A stretch of 64,000 bases of DNA from the NCBI GenBank assembly GCA_020252485.1, contig JADCCX010000056.1, positions 29,578 to 93,577 of the forward strand, in the 5' to 3' direction. Under the pieces are notes generated by a model. The model was not told where the DNA came from. It did not search any database and was given only the letters and a program-made list of their open reading frames with translations. Positions 36,382-45,703 of this stretch are shown here, piece after piece; the first letter of the stretch is position 1, and every line of letters begins with the position of its first letter. Origin of the DNA: Methylocystis sp. Its GTDB lineage: Bacteria > Pseudomonadota > Alphaproteobacteria > Rhizobiales > Beijerinckiaceae. A program made the translations under genes and the position numbers.

Positions 36382-37064
36382 GAGCGGAACAACCTCGTCA
36401 TCTGTGTTTCATGGCGCATGGAAGCGATATCCGAGCGGATGGCAAGCCCGCCGACATCCTTGATGCTGGCGCGCGCAGCCTCGCTCGCGGTCAGCGCAAT
36501 CGAAGGTTCAAGCGCGGCCAGCACGCGCAGGCCGTCGCTCTGGCCGATCGGCGCAAGCCGCACGGCGGCGGATACCAGGTTCTGGCAGAAGCCGGTCAGA
36601 AACGCCCGCAGGCTCTCCTCGCGCCCGAAGCCAGCGGCCGCCGATGCTGCGCCCGCCGCGACCGCCAGCGCATAGGGCGGCTCGCTTGCCGCGCGCAGCG
36701 CCGCAAGGCCGGGGTTATCCCAGGCTGTCTCGACCGCCTTGACGAAGGCATCGCCCTGCATGGTGGCTTCGAGGCGCCGCTCCTTCGAGGGCTGCAGCGC
36801 CACGGCGAGTTCCGCCGCCTCGGCCAGCCGCTTCATGTCGCGGGCTTCGGTGGCCCGGTGCGCCACGGAAAAGAGCACGGAATCGGACCAGCCGCTGCCA
36901 TGGCGCAAAAGCGCATCGAGCCAGGCCTGAAGGCTGTCGCGATCGGAAATGTCGCCCGCTTCCACCGCCCATTCGAGGCCATGCGAGAAGGCGAAGGCGC
37001 CAATGGGAAAGGCGGGAGAGAACCAGACCAGCAGGCGGGAGAAGTTGCCCGCCTCAATGCCCAT
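36378..37064 (-). CDS. ureF: Urease accessory protein UreF
   Basis: UreF is the helical scaffold that joins UreD and UreG and controls GTP hydrolysis during urease activation. The 228 residues show the family opening [27 protein letters not shown] and [10 protein letters not shown]. The start chosen, ATG 37064, overlaps the end of ureE by 11 bp. The frame is open further upstream only because the histidine codons of the ureE tail read as Thr/Met in this frame. The C-terminal end touches the ureG start. Confidence 0.92.
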
Positions 37065-37584
37065 GCTTGTGTCCATGGTGATGGTCATGGCCGTGCGCGT
37101 GGTCATGGTCGTGGTGGTCATGGCCGTGATGGCCGTGATCGTGACCAGCATGGGCATGCCCGCCATGGTTGTAGGCTCCGCCCTCTGGGTGGAAGGGGGC
37201 TTCCACCTCGATCACCCTGGCGCCCAGCCCCTTCAGCATGTCGGCGATCACATGGTCGCGCCGGATGCGGATGTGGCGCGCTGAAATCTCGCATTCGAGG
37301 TGGCGGTTGCCGAGGTGATAGGCGAGCCGCGTCGTGTGAAGCGGGTCCTTGCCGCGCACTTCCAGCAGCTCTTCGGGAGCAGCGACGATCTCGATGAAGC
37401 TCCCGTCGTCCAGCACATAGCCGTCACCGGGTCCGAGGATGGGCGGCTCGGCGAGATCGACGAGGAATTCCGCGCCGCCGATGGCCTTGAGCACGCCCCT
37501 GCGCCGCCGGCGCTCCTCGTAATCCAGAACAACCGTATCGGCGACGGGGAGATGGTAATGACCGGCCTTGCTGGCGCGACGCAT
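37054..37584 (-). CDS. ureE: Urease nickel metallochaperone UreE with long histidine tail
   Basis: UreE is the nickel-binding chaperone that hands Ni(II) to UreG. The 176 residues have the N-terminal peptide-binding domain ([14 protein letters not shown]) and the C-terminal metal domain ([24 protein letters not shown]). The tail holds about 20 histidines within the last 38 residues, arranged as HD/HG repeats, longer than many homologues and capable of storing several nickel ions. ATG 37584, with AAGGA upstream, is preferred over 37641. No ureA/B/C or ureD gene precedes it. Confidence 0.95.
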   Translation of the reverse strand: MRRASKAGHYHLPVADTVVLDYEERRRRRGVLKAIGGAEFLVDLAEPPILGPGDGYVLDDGSFIEIVAAPEELLEVRGKDPLHTTRLAYHLGNRHLECEISARHIRIRRDHVIADMLKGLGARVIEVEAPFHPEGGAYNHGGHAHAGHDHGHHGHDHHDHDHAHGHDHHHGHKHGH

Positions 37585-37700
37585 GGGGCAAATCCTTCTG
37601 ATGGAAGCTAGGAAGCATGAGTGCTCGGGCGGGGCAAGCATGGCCTGCTGGCAAGAGCGGCCCGTCTTTTGGTTGCCGCGGCCATCTTGCCCCCCGCCGC

Positions 37701-38627
37701 TCAGAAATTCACCCTGTCCGCCCCTTTGAGCGCCAGCATCTCCCGCGCTTCGTCCGGCGTGGCAATCTCCAGCCCCAGCCCTTCGATGATCTGGCGCGCC
37801 TTCGTCACCTGCTCCGCATTGGTTCGGGCAAGTGTTCCCGCGCCAAGCCAGAGCGAATCTTCAAGCCCCACGCGCACATTGCCGCCCATCGCCGCCGCCT
37901 GCGCGGCGATCGACAGCTGATGCCGTCCGGCGCCCAGCACAGACCAGTGATAATCCTTGCCGAACAGGCGGTCGGCTGTGCGCTTCATATGCATGACGTC
38001 TTCCGGATGCGCGCCGATGCCGCCCAGGATGCCGAACACCGACTGGACGAAGAAGGGCGCCTTCACGAGGCCCCGGTCGACGAAATGCGCGAGCGTGTAG
38101 AGATGTCCGATATCGTAGCACTCGATCTCGAAGCGCGTGCCGTTCTCGGCGCAGGCCGTCAGGATTCCGGCGATATCCTTGAAGGTGTTCTTGAAGATGC
38201 GGTCGTCGGAATTGGCGAGATAGGGCTCCTCCCAGGCATGTTTGAACTCCTTGAAGCGCGCGAGCATCGGATAAAGGCCGAAATTCATCGAGCCCATATT
38301 GAGCGAGGCGACCTCAGGCTTGAAATGCATGCAAGGCCGCACCCGCTCCTCGACGCTCATGTTCGGCGCGCCGCCCGTCGTGATGTTGATCACGGCGTTG
38401 GTCCGCTGCTTGATGACCTTCAGGAAGGGCTCGAAGGCCTCGGGAGACTGGTCCGGCTGGCCGGTGACGGGGTTGCGGGCATGCACATGCACCAGCGCCG
38501 CTCCCGCTTCCGCCGCACCGATGGCAGCCTCCGCGATCTCCGCCGCCGTGACCGGCAGAAAGGGCGACATCGACGGCGTGTGGATCGCGCCTGTCACCGC
38601 GCAGGTGATCATGACTTTGCGGGCCAT
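37701..38627 (-). CDS. Beta-keto acid cleavage enzyme (BKACE, DUF849 family)
   Basis: The 308-residue protein belongs to the family that cleaves a beta-keto acid with acetyl-CoA, giving acetoacetate and a new CoA ester (the model is 3-keto-5-aminohexanoate cleavage enzyme). It is a zinc TIM barrel. Family signatures are [29 protein letters not shown] (zinc ligands H47 and H49), NITTGG and [12 protein letters not shown] with the third ligand region. The real substrate is unknown. It lies 38 bp downstream of a DUF2783 gene and a flavin monooxygenase on the same strand, pointing to a short catabolic pathway. Confidence 0.9.
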   Translation of the reverse strand: MARKVMITCAVTGAIHTPSMSPFLPVTAAEIAEAAIGAAEAGAALVHVHARNPVTGQPDQSPEAFEPFLKVIKQRTNAVINITTGGAPNMSVEERVRPCMHFKPEVASLNMGSMNFGLYPMLARFKEFKHAWEEPYLANSDDRIFKNTFKDIAGILTACAENGTRFEIECYDIGHLYTLAHFVDRGLVKAPFFVQSVFGILGGIGAHPEDVMHMKRTADRLFGKDYHWSVLGAGRHQLSIAAQAAAMGGNVRVGLEDSLWLGAGTLARTNAEQVTKARQIIEGLGLEIATPDEAREMLALKGADRVNF

Positions 38628-38665
38628 TGGGTGTTCCCTCTGTTGATGATGCGCCGAAGTCGTCG

Positions 38666-38875
38666 TCAGCGCTTTGCGATAGCGATGGCTTCCGCGAGGA
38701 TGAGATCATCGCCGATATGGTTCGCCAGCAGCAAGGCGAGCTTCGCATTGAGCGCCTTGCTCTCCTCCTCCGTGAGGCCGCGATGGGCTTCCACGATCAT
38801 CCGGTAAGCGAGATCGGGATCAGCGAAGCGGATTTCGGTGCGCAGCCGCCCGCCGGCATGGTTGTCGTTGGTCAA
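38666..38875 (-). CDS. DUF2783 small protein
   Basis: This 69-residue soluble protein matches the DUF2783 pattern (IRFADPDLAYRMIVEAHRGL, NAKLALLLANHIGD). The function is unknown. It overlaps the preceding flavin monooxygenase gene by 4 bp, and in other alphaproteobacteria this small gene is typically beside such a monooxygenase, so it is probably an accessory subunit or stabiliser. Confidence 0.8.
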   Translation of the reverse strand: MTNDNHAGGRLRTEIRFADPDLAYRMIVEAHRGLTEEESKALNAKLALLLANHIGDDLILAEAIAIAKR

Positions 38876-40476
38876 CGGCTCTCTCCCATGGCCCGGCGAA
38901 GCGCGCCGTTCAGCCGCGCGCGGTCAAGGGTCTTGAAGCGCGCCGCCACATGGCCGTCCGGCCGGATGAGCACGCCGCCCCCCTCGGGCAAGGCATAGCG
39001 CTGCACCAGAAGGCCCTCGGCATCAAGGTGATTGTCGCCGATGGCGATGGGACGGACGTTCTCCGGCAAGTCTTTCGCCTCGCCGTTCGCCCGGTGCAGC
39101 AGCGTGAAGTCCGGTCCGAGCGCTTCGCTCAGGAACAATCTCCGGCCTGACAGATCCTGCAGCGGCGCATCCGGAACCGGCGCGCCGGGTTTCACGCCGC
39201 CCGGCCATTCCTCACAATCCGGGGTGGAAAGAGGGCTGTCGCGATAGGCTGTCGGCACCGAAAGGCGCCCGGAATTCACCATCTTTTTGGCGAAGCCGGT
39301 CTCGCGGGCGAGATCGAGGACGGCATTGCGCAGGATTTGCTCGGCGGCGGATTGCGGGGCCAGAAAATCCGTGGCGCGCGTCGAATTCAGGATGTTGTCG
39401 TCGGCGGCTGCCGAACGCTCATGGTCGTAGCTCGCGAGCAACGCGGCTCCGGCTCTTCCTTCGAGCACGGCCGCCAGCTTCCAGCCCAGATTCTCGGCAT
39501 CCTGAACGCCCGAGTTGGCGCCCCGCGCGCCAAACGGCGAGACCTGATGGGCGCTGTCGCCCGCGAAGATCACCCGGTCATGGATGAACCGCTCCAGCCT
39601 GCGGCACTGGAAGCGGTAGATCGACACCCATTCGAGCGAGAAGGCCTCGTGACCGAGCATGCGCGCCACGCGGGATTTCACCACCTCAGGCCGCTTCTCG
39701 GCCTCCGCATCGGCGTCGCGGCCCAATTGCAGATCGATGCGCCAGACATCATCCGGCTGCTTGTGAAGCAGGGCCGATTGGCCGGAATGGAAGTGCGGCT
39801 CGAACCAGAACCAGCGTTCGACCGGGAAATCCGCCGTCATCTTCACATCGGCGATGAGGAACTGGTCGTCGAAAACCGCGCCCTCGAAATCGAGGCCCAG
39901 CATCGTGCGTGTCGGCGAGCGCGCGCCGTCGCAGGCGACCAGCCATTCCGCCTCGATCCGGTACGGCCCTTCCGGCGTTTCGATCGTGACGATAGAGCCA
40001 TCCGCCTGACGTTCAATCCCCGCAACGCGGTTCCGCCAGCGCAGGTCAATGAGCGGCAGCTCGCGGACGCGCTCCACCATGAAGCCTTCGACGTAATATT
40101 GCTGGAGGTTGACGAAGGCTGGCATCTTATGGCCGCCTTCCGGCAGCAGATCGAACCGGTAGATCTCCCTCTCGTGGCGAAAAACGCGCCCAACCGACCA
40201 GCGGACGCCTTTCTCCACCATTGGCGCGGCGCAGCCGAGCCGGTCGAAGACCTCAAGCGTTTTCTTGGCGAAGCAGATCGCCCGGCTGCCTTCGCCGATC
40301 CTGTCCGCATCGTCGAGGAGGACGACCGGAATGTTCCGCTGGGCCAGATCGATGGCGAGCGTCAAGCCGACGGGTCCCGCGCCGACGATTACAACCGGAT
40401 GGCGCTTGGCGACAGCCGCGTCCTGATCAGCCGAGCGGCGGTAGCCATATTGGAAAATCGTCTTGCGGACAGACAT
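38872..40476 (-). CDS. FAD-dependent monooxygenase (MhpA/PheA-like aromatic hydroxylase)
   Basis: This 534-residue class A flavoprotein hydroxylase has the dinucleotide motif VVIVGAGPVGLTLAIDLAQR (about 28-47), the DG-type motif AEWLVACDGARSPTR, and the FAD ribityl motif VIFAGDSAHQVSPFGARGANSGVQD. Relatives insert one oxygen atom into phenolic substrates such as 3-hydroxyphenylpropionate. A C-terminal thioredoxin-like extension (about 440-534) is as in phenol hydroxylases. The ATG at 40476 is chosen; a TTG at 40512 is possible. The DUF2783 gene overlaps its end and the BKACE gene follows. Confidence 0.85.
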   Translation of the reverse strand: MSVRKTIFQYGYRRSADQDAAVAKRHPVVIVGAGPVGLTLAIDLAQRNIPVVLLDDADRIGEGSRAICFAKKTLEVFDRLGCAAPMVEKGVRWSVGRVFRHEREIYRFDLLPEGGHKMPAFVNLQQYYVEGFMVERVRELPLIDLRWRNRVAGIERQADGSIVTIETPEGPYRIEAEWLVACDGARSPTRTMLGLDFEGAVFDDQFLIADVKMTADFPVERWFWFEPHFHSGQSALLHKQPDDVWRIDLQLGRDADAEAEKRPEVVKSRVARMLGHEAFSLEWVSIYRFQCRRLERFIHDRVIFAGDSAHQVSPFGARGANSGVQDAENLGWKLAAVLEGRAGAALLASYDHERSAAADDNILNSTRATDFLAPQSAAEQILRNAVLDLARETGFAKKMVNSGRLSVPTAYRDSPLSTPDCEEWPGGVKPGAPVPDAPLQDLSGRRLFLSEALGPDFTLLHRANGEAKDLPENVRPIAIGDNHLDAEGLLVQRYALPEGGGVLIRPDGHVAARFKTLDRARLNGALRRAMGESR

Positions 40477-40528
40477 CGAGGCCGTTCTTGCTGGAATTGG
40501 CGGCGATGGCAACCCATATGCGCACGGC

Positions 40529-41761
40529 TCAAGCGCTCCGCAGGGCCTCTACGGGATCGAGCCTGCTCGCCCGCCAGGCGGGATAGAAGCCCGAAAGGAT
40601 GCCGATCAGCCCCGAGACTACCACCGCCATGACGATCGCGGAGACATCGACATAGAGCGGCCATCCCGCCAGATGCGACACCAGCTGTGACAGCGCTCCG
40701 CCCAGCAGGATGCCCGCCACGCCGCCGATCAGGGCGAGCGTCGTCGCCTCAATGAGGAACTGCCCCATCACGTCGCGCGGCCTGGCCCCGACCGCCATGC
40801 GCACGCCGATCTCGCGGGTGCGCTCGGTGACGCTGACGAGCATGATGTTCATGATGCCGATGCCGCCGACGAGCAGCGAGACGGCCGCCACGGCCGAAAG
40901 GCCGATCGAGAGAACCCGCGCCGAGGCTTCGACCGTCGAGAGGATGTCGGTGAGGTTGCGCAAAGTGAAATCGTCGTCATCGCCCTCGCGCAGGCGGTGC
41001 CGCTGGCGCAGCAGCGATTTGATCTCGGCTTCGGCCTCCGCCATGTCCTCGCCCTCGCGCACCTTGATGAGCATGGAGCCGACGGTGCGGGTCTTGGCGC
41101 GGCTTGCGCCGATGACGCGCTGCCTCGCGCTTTGCAGCGGCAGGAAAACGGAATCATCCTGATCCTGGCCCTGGGCGCTCTGCCCCTTGCGGGCCATCAC
41201 GCCAATTACCTCGAACGGGACATTCTTGACGCGAATGGTCTGACCGATCGGGTCATCCTCGCCGAACAGCTGGTTCTTCACCGTCAGGCCCAGCAGCGCG
41301 ACCTGACCGCCCCGCTGGTTCTCCTCGCCATTGAACAGGCGGCCGCTGGAGACATCCCATTCGCGCGCCTCAAAGAAGTTATTCTCGACGCCGAAGACGC
41401 TGGTGCCCCAGTTCGTGCCGCCAAAGACGACCTGCGCGCCGCCGCGCACCGTGGGCGCCGCAACCTGCACCGCCGCAATCTCCTTCTCGATGGCGCGCGC
41501 ATCGTCATCGTTCAGCGTGGCGGATTGCCCCGTACCGAGTCTTACGCCGCCGGAGGTGATATTGCCTGGCAGCACGATGATGAGATTCGCACCCAGCGAT
41601 TTGATGCGGCCCACCACATCCTCGCGCGCGCCGCCGCCGATCGACACCGTCGCGATGACGGCGGCCACACCGATGACGATGCCGAGCATCGTCAGCACGG
41701 AGCGGAGCTTGTGGGCGCGCAGGGCCTCGAAGGCCGATCCCAGAGAATCTGTGAGCCTCAT
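40529..41761 (-). CDS. MacB-type ABC transporter permease
   Basis: The 410-residue inner-membrane protein has the MacB/FtsX topology: an N-terminal helix (SVLTMLGIVIGVAAVIATVSIG, about 20-41), a large periplasmic domain (about 50-270) and three C-terminal helices (AVAAVSLLVGGIGIMNIMLVSVTERTREIGVRMA is the family block). It works by mechanotransmission, pushing substrate out through an outer-membrane partner. E. coli MacB fuses this part to the ATPase; here they are separate genes overlapping by 4 bp (ATGA). No TolC-like gene is in the window. Confidence 0.92.
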   Translation of the reverse strand: MRLTDSLGSAFEALRAHKLRSVLTMLGIVIGVAAVIATVSIGGGAREDVVGRIKSLGANLIIVLPGNITSGGVRLGTGQSATLNDDDARAIEKEIAAVQVAAPTVRGGAQVVFGGTNWGTSVFGVENNFFEAREWDVSSGRLFNGEENQRGGQVALLGLTVKNQLFGEDDPIGQTIRVKNVPFEVIGVMARKGQSAQGQDQDDSVFLPLQSARQRVIGASRAKTRTVGSMLIKVREGEDMAEAEAEIKSLLRQRHRLREGDDDDFTLRNLTDILSTVEASARVLSIGLSAVAAVSLLVGGIGIMNIMLVSVTERTREIGVRMAVGARPRDVMGQFLIEATTLALIGGVAGILLGGALSQLVSHLAGWPLYVDVSAIVMAVVVSGLIGILSGFYPAWRASRLDPVEALRSA

Positions 41762-42501
41762 GCAGCCACCCCGTCCTGCTCGCGGGAGAGCGCCGCCAGA
41801 ATCGCAACTGCATCCTTCGGCTTCTGCGTCTTGTCTGAAATCACCTTGCCATCGCGGAAGCGCACGACCCTTCTGGCAAATTCGGCCACGTCCTGCTCAT
41901 GGGTGACGACGAGCACCGTCATGCCCTCGCGGTTCAATTGCTGGAACAGCGCCATGATGTCGAGCGAGGTGCGGCTGTCGAGCGCGCCAGTCGGCTCGTC
42001 AGCCAGCAGGATCTTCGGGTTATTGACGAGCGCCCGCGCGATGGCGACGCGCTGCTGCTGTCCGCCGGACAATTGCAGCGGCGTGTGTCCCATCCGGTCG
42101 CCAAGGCCCACGCGGGTGAGCGCCGCCTCGGCCTTGCGCCGCCGCTCCGCACGATCGGAGGAGGCATAGATCATCGGCAGCGCCACATTGCCGACGGCGT
42201 TGGTGCGTTCAAGGAGGTTGAACTGCTGGAAGACGAAGCCGATGCGGCGGCTGCGCACGCCGGCCAGCTGATCAGGCGACATGGCTGAAATCTCTTCGCC
42301 GGCCAGCCGGTAGCTGCCGCCATTCGCCTTATCGAGGCAGCCGATCAGGTTCATGAAGGTTGATTTGCCGGAGCCCGATGGTCCCATGACGGCCACGAAT
42401 TCGCCTTCCTCGATATCGAGCGAGACGCCGGCGAGCGCCGTTACCGTTTCCTCGCCCATCCGGTAGATGCGCTTCAGGCCGCGGACTTCGATGAGGGGCA
42501 T
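41758..42501 (-). CDS. MacB-type ABC transporter ATP-binding protein
   Basis: This 247-residue ATPase carries Walker A GPSGSGKSTF (about 40-49), the Q-loop region FVFQQFNLL, signature LSGGQQQRVAIARAL and Walker B ILLADEPTGALD, followed by VVTHEQDVAEFA. It belongs to the LolD/MacB group that powers FtsX-like permeases. It overlaps the permease gene downstream and lies 8 bp after the adaptor gene, so the three are one operon. Confidence 0.95.
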   Translation of the reverse strand: MPLIEVRGLKRIYRMGEETVTALAGVSLDIEEGEFVAVMGPSGSGKSTFMNLIGCLDKANGGSYRLAGEEISAMSPDQLAGVRSRRIGFVFQQFNLLERTNAVGNVALPMIYASSDRAERRRKAEAALTRVGLGDRMGHTPLQLSGGQQQRVAIARALVNNPKILLADEPTGALDSRTSLDIMALFQQLNREGMTVLVVTHEQDVAEFARRVVRFRDGKVISDKTQKPKDAVAILAALSREQDGVAA

Positions 42502-42509
42502 GGCGGGCC

Positions 42510-44183
42510 TCAGAACAGCCGCGGGCCGCCGAAGGGCGATGACTTCACCCGGGCGCCGCCGCCGATGATCGCCTTCTGTCCTTCCGTCGCCCCCGACAGG
42601 ATTTCCGTCATCATCCCGTCGGTGGCGCCAAGCCGGACATTGGTGAGGACCGGTTTGCCATCGCCGCCGACCAGGTAGATGCGGCCGGGCACGCCATTGC
42701 CGCCGGCCCGCGCCGCGCGTGTTTCCAGCCAGGTGTCGAGCAACGTCACCTGATCCCCGGTCAGAAGTGGCCTCAGACGTTCGCTGATCTGGGCGGCGAT
42801 CAACCGGCCGCGCTCGCGGCGCGCTTCCGGCGTATCGGCAGCGCCCGAGGCCGCCACCGACTGGCGGACCTCGCGCGCGATCTTTTCGAGCTGCTGTTTC
42901 TGGCCGTCGTCGAGCTTCAGCTCCATCGCAAGCCGCTCCAGCATCTGGCGCCCCTGCTGCTGGCCTCCCGCGCCTCCGGGCGGTCCGGCCTGGGGGGCAA
43001 CCGAGAAGGGGTTTTGGGGTGCTGCGGGCGGCGCGCCGACGGTGTTGGGTTGCTCTCCCGCCGGACGCCAGCGCAAGGCGGCGTTCGAGACCCGCAGCAC
43101 ATTCTCGCGCCGTTCGGTGAAGATTCGGAGCGTTGCCGTCATGCCAGGCTTCAAGGCCAGATCGACGTTGGGCACCTCGATCACAGCGGTATAGATCACG
43201 ACGTTCTGCAGCGTCTGCGATCCGAGCCGGACCGTCTTCACCCGGCCGGTGAATTCGCGCGCTGGGAAAGCCGTGACGGTGAAGGTGACTTCCTGGCCGT
43301 CATTGACCCGGCCCACATCCGCCTCGTCGACATTGGCGTAGATCTCGACCTTGCTCATGTCCTGAGCGACCAGAAACAGCGTCGGCGCCTGCAGCGAGGC
43401 CGCCACCGTCTGGCCAAGCTCGATGTTGCGCTGGATGACGATGCCGTCCACCGGCGAACGGATGGTGCTGTTGCGCAGATCGACCTCGATCTGCCGCACC
43501 ACGGCCTCCCGCTGGGCGATTTGCGCATCCGTCGACAGGAGCTGCGATTCCGCCACCTTCAGGTCGGCGGCAAGCGCCTGGTCGGACGCATCGACCACGC
43601 GGATCTGCGCCATCGCCTGATCGCGCACGGCGGCCTGCGTCTGCGCCTGGAGCTTCGCCTGCTGCAAGGTCACCTGCGAGGCGATCTGCCGGTTGTTGAG
43701 CTCGGTCTGCCGCTCCAGCGTCTGGCGGGCATCCTCCACCAGGGCGTCCGCCTTCGTGACATTGGCGAGCGCGTCCGATCGGGTGGCGCCGAGCTTCTGG
43801 ATATCGGCCTTCACCCTATCAATCTGCGAGCGCTGAATCTGGATCTGCGCCCGGGCCTGGGCGAGATCGGCGCGCGCGGCATCGAGACGGGCGCTGATCT
43901 GCTCGGCGTTGAGCCGGGCCAGAACGTCGCCTGCCTTCACGTTGCTGTTGTAATCGGCGAAGATCTCCAGCACCTGCCCGGAAACCTGAGAGCCGACGAT
44001 CGCCGTCGCCGTCGGGTTGATGGTGCCTGTTGCGCTGACCGCCGCGATGATCGAGCCGCGCTCGATGGACGCCGTCCGCCAGGCCGGATCGCTGGAAGCA
44101 CCGGAACGGGAATGGCCAACGCCATACCAGAGGCCTCCGGCCCCAGCCGCCACGATGGCGAAGATCAACAGAAGGCGGCGCAT
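42510..44183 (-). CDS. MacA-type periplasmic adaptor with an inserted helical region
   Basis: The 557-residue membrane-fusion protein has an N-terminal anchor (about 4-21), half lipoyl motif (VGSQVSGQVLEIFADYNSNVKAGDVLARL), a long coiled-coil hairpin (about 95-235), the second lipoyl half (IRSPVDGIVIQRNIELGQTV) and a beta-barrel domain (VEIYANVDEADVGRV). It links the MacB-like pump to an outer-membrane channel. The membrane-proximal domain is interrupted between WRP (about 374) and GRIYLVGGDGKPV (about 500) by about 120 residues. The insert holds a Pro/Gly linker and helices with LKLDDGQKQQLEKI and LLTGDQVTLLDTW, which resemble LTxxQ repeats of Spy/CpxP. Normal MacA proteins are near 370-420 residues. 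Confidence 0.88.
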   Translation of the reverse strand: MRRLLLIFAIVAAGAGGLWYGVGHSRSGASSDPAWRTASIERGSIIAAVSATGTINPTATAIVGSQVSGQVLEIFADYNSNVKAGDVLARLNAEQISARLDAARADLAQARAQIQIQRSQIDRVKADIQKLGATRSDALANVTKADALVEDARQTLERQTELNNRQIASQVTLQQAKLQAQTQAAVRDQAMAQIRVVDASDQALAADLKVAESQLLSTDAQIAQREAVVRQIEVDLRNSTIRSPVDGIVIQRNIELGQTVAASLQAPTLFLVAQDMSKVEIYANVDEADVGRVNDGQEVTFTVTAFPAREFTGRVKTVRLGSQTLQNVVIYTAVIEVPNVDLALKPGMTATLRIFTERRENVLRVSNAALRWRPAGEQPNTVGAPPAAPQNPFSVAPQAGPPGGAGGQQQGRQMLERLAMELKLDDGQKQQLEKIAREVRQSVAASGAADTPEARRERGRLIAAQISERLRPLLTGDQVTLLDTWLETRAARAGGNGVPGRIYLVGGDGKPVLTNVRLGATDGMMTEILSGATEGQKAIIGGGARVKSSPFGGPRLF

Positions 44184-44330
44184 GGGCTCCCTATGCTCAC
44201 AAACAGATGTCTACCATCCATATGGGGAGTGGTCATCTCTCGCCAAAGGGGAAGGCCGTCCCTGCGGCGCGTTCTGGCATTAAACATTGGAAATGTTGCC
44301 GGATTTTGTCTGGCAGATAAACCGGAGCGA

Positions 44331-45305
44331 TCAGCTTTTGCGGACGGCGTTGAAATCGAGCAGCGCGGCCAGCGTGGCGGCGCGGGCGCCGAAGGGGCGG
44401 AGCGCGTCCTTCGCGGTCCGGGTGACCTGGTTCAGATAATCTTTCGCTCCCGCGATGCCATGCAGGCTGAGGAAGGTGGCTTTGCCGGCCGCTGCATCCT
44501 TGCCGGTCGCCTTGCCCACCGCCGCCGCATCGCCTTCCACATCGAGCAGATCGTCGCGGATCTGGAAGGCGAGGCCGAGCGCCCGCGCATAAGTCTCGAC
44601 CGCCCGGCGCTCCGCCGGGGCCGCGCCGCCCAGCACCGCGCCCATGGCGGCCGCCGCCAGAATGAGCGCGCCCGTCTTCATCGACTGGATGCGGATCACG
44701 CCTTCGTCCGGCGTGCCGCCTGCCACGGCTGCGGGATATCGGCCCTCGGCGGCGAGATCGAGGAGCTGGCCTCCCACCATGCCGCCGACGCCCGCGCCCT
44801 GCGCCAGAATGCGCACCAGGGCGATGCGGGACTCCGCCGACCGCGCCGTGCGCGGGTCCGCGAGCACATCGAAAGCCAGCGTCAGCAACCCGTCGCCGGC
44901 GAGAATGGCCAGCGCCTCGTCATGCGCCTTGTGCAGCGTCGGCTTGCCGCGGCGCATGTCGTCATTGTCCATCGCGGGGAGATCGTCATGGACAAGGCTG
45001 TAGCAATGCACGAGTTCGAGCGCCGCGCCCGCCCTGAGCGGCCCGGCTCCTGCCGCGCCGAACATGCGGGCCGTCTCGACCGCGATGAAGGGGCGCAGGC
45101 GCTTGCCGCCGCCGAGCGCCGTATAGCGCATCGCCTCCATCAGCAGGGGAGGGCGGGCGCTTTCCATCCCGACCGGGGCCTCTGCCAATAGCGCGGCGAT
45201 CATCACCTCGGTGCGGCCCGCTACAAGGGCGACTTTCCGGCCAAGAGCGCCCTGACTGAGCGGCTTGAGGTTTCGCGCGGGGGATTCTTGCGGGCGTGAT
45301 CGCAT
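44331..45305 (-). CDS. ispA: Geranyl/farnesyl diphosphate synthase (polyprenyl synthetase)
   Basis: This all-helical enzyme of about 324 residues condenses isopentenyl diphosphate onto allylic diphosphates to make farnesyl diphosphate, precursor of quinone side chains, undecaprenyl phosphate and hopanoids. The first aspartate motif is DDLPAMDNDDMRRG, with the extra residues typical of short-chain bacterial FPP synthases. GGGKRLRPF and the second motif LGLAFQIRDDLLD are present. The start is uncertain: the frame opens with TTG at 45341, the first ATG is at 45305, and an ATG further in would give a more usual length. It is divergent from rpmF. Confidence 0.92.
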   Translation of the reverse strand: MRSRPQESPARNLKPLSQGALGRKVALVAGRTEVMIAALLAEAPVGMESARPPLLMEAMRYTALGGGKRLRPFIAVETARMFGAAGAGPLRAGAALELVHCYSLVHDDLPAMDNDDMRRGKPTLHKAHDEALAILAGDGLLTLAFDVLADPRTARSAESRIALVRILAQGAGVGGMVGGQLLDLAAEGRYPAAVAGGTPDEGVIRIQSMKTGALILAAAAMGAVLGGAAPAERRAVETYARALGLAFQIRDDLLDVEGDAAAVGKATGKDAAAGKATFLSLHGIAGAKDYLNQVTRTAKDALRPFGARAATLAALLDFNAVRKS

Positions 45306-45467
45306 GCGACGAGCCTGCGCACGGCTTTCCCGGAGGGTCAAGAACTGCGGCGGAGCGCAATTGTCCCGAGGGGCTAGCCAAGGCTGGTCTTTTCGATTAA
45401 GCGGTCGCCTTCAGATTTTCGTTAGAAGACACATATGCTCCGGCCTTCGTGGAGCAGGAGAAAAACA

Positions 45468-45653
45468 ATGGCCGTTCCAAAACGCAAGACGTCGCGCATG
45501 AAGCGCGGTTTCCGCCGGTCGCATGATGCGCTGGCTGCTCCCGCCTATGTCGAGGACAAGAACTCGGGTGAGCTGCGCCGCCCCCATCATATCGACCTCA
45601 AGACCGGCATGTACCGTGGCCGCCAGGTGCTGAAGGTGAAGGCCGAGGCCTGA
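45468..45653 (+). CDS. rpmF: 50S ribosomal protein L32
   Basis: This 61-residue basic protein begins [20 protein letters not shown], the standard alphaproteobacterial L32 opening, and ends in KAEA. It has no zinc-finger cysteines, as expected for this clade. AGGAG lies at proper spacing before the ATG at 45468, which excludes a longer frame from 45435. It is divergent from ispA. Confidence 0.97.
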   Translation: MAVPKRKTSRMKRGFRRSHDALAAPAYVEDKNSGELRRPHHIDLKTGMYRGRQVLKVKAEA

Positions 45654-45703
45654 GATTTCGAGACATTGATCTAGGGAGTTGTCGGCAACGGGCGGAAAGC
45701 GTC

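Noticed and set aside
43014..45191. A 725-codon plus-strand frame across the MacA-like gene and ispA
   Set aside because: It spans two well-supported minus-strand genes and the gap between them; composition is that of antisense sequence.
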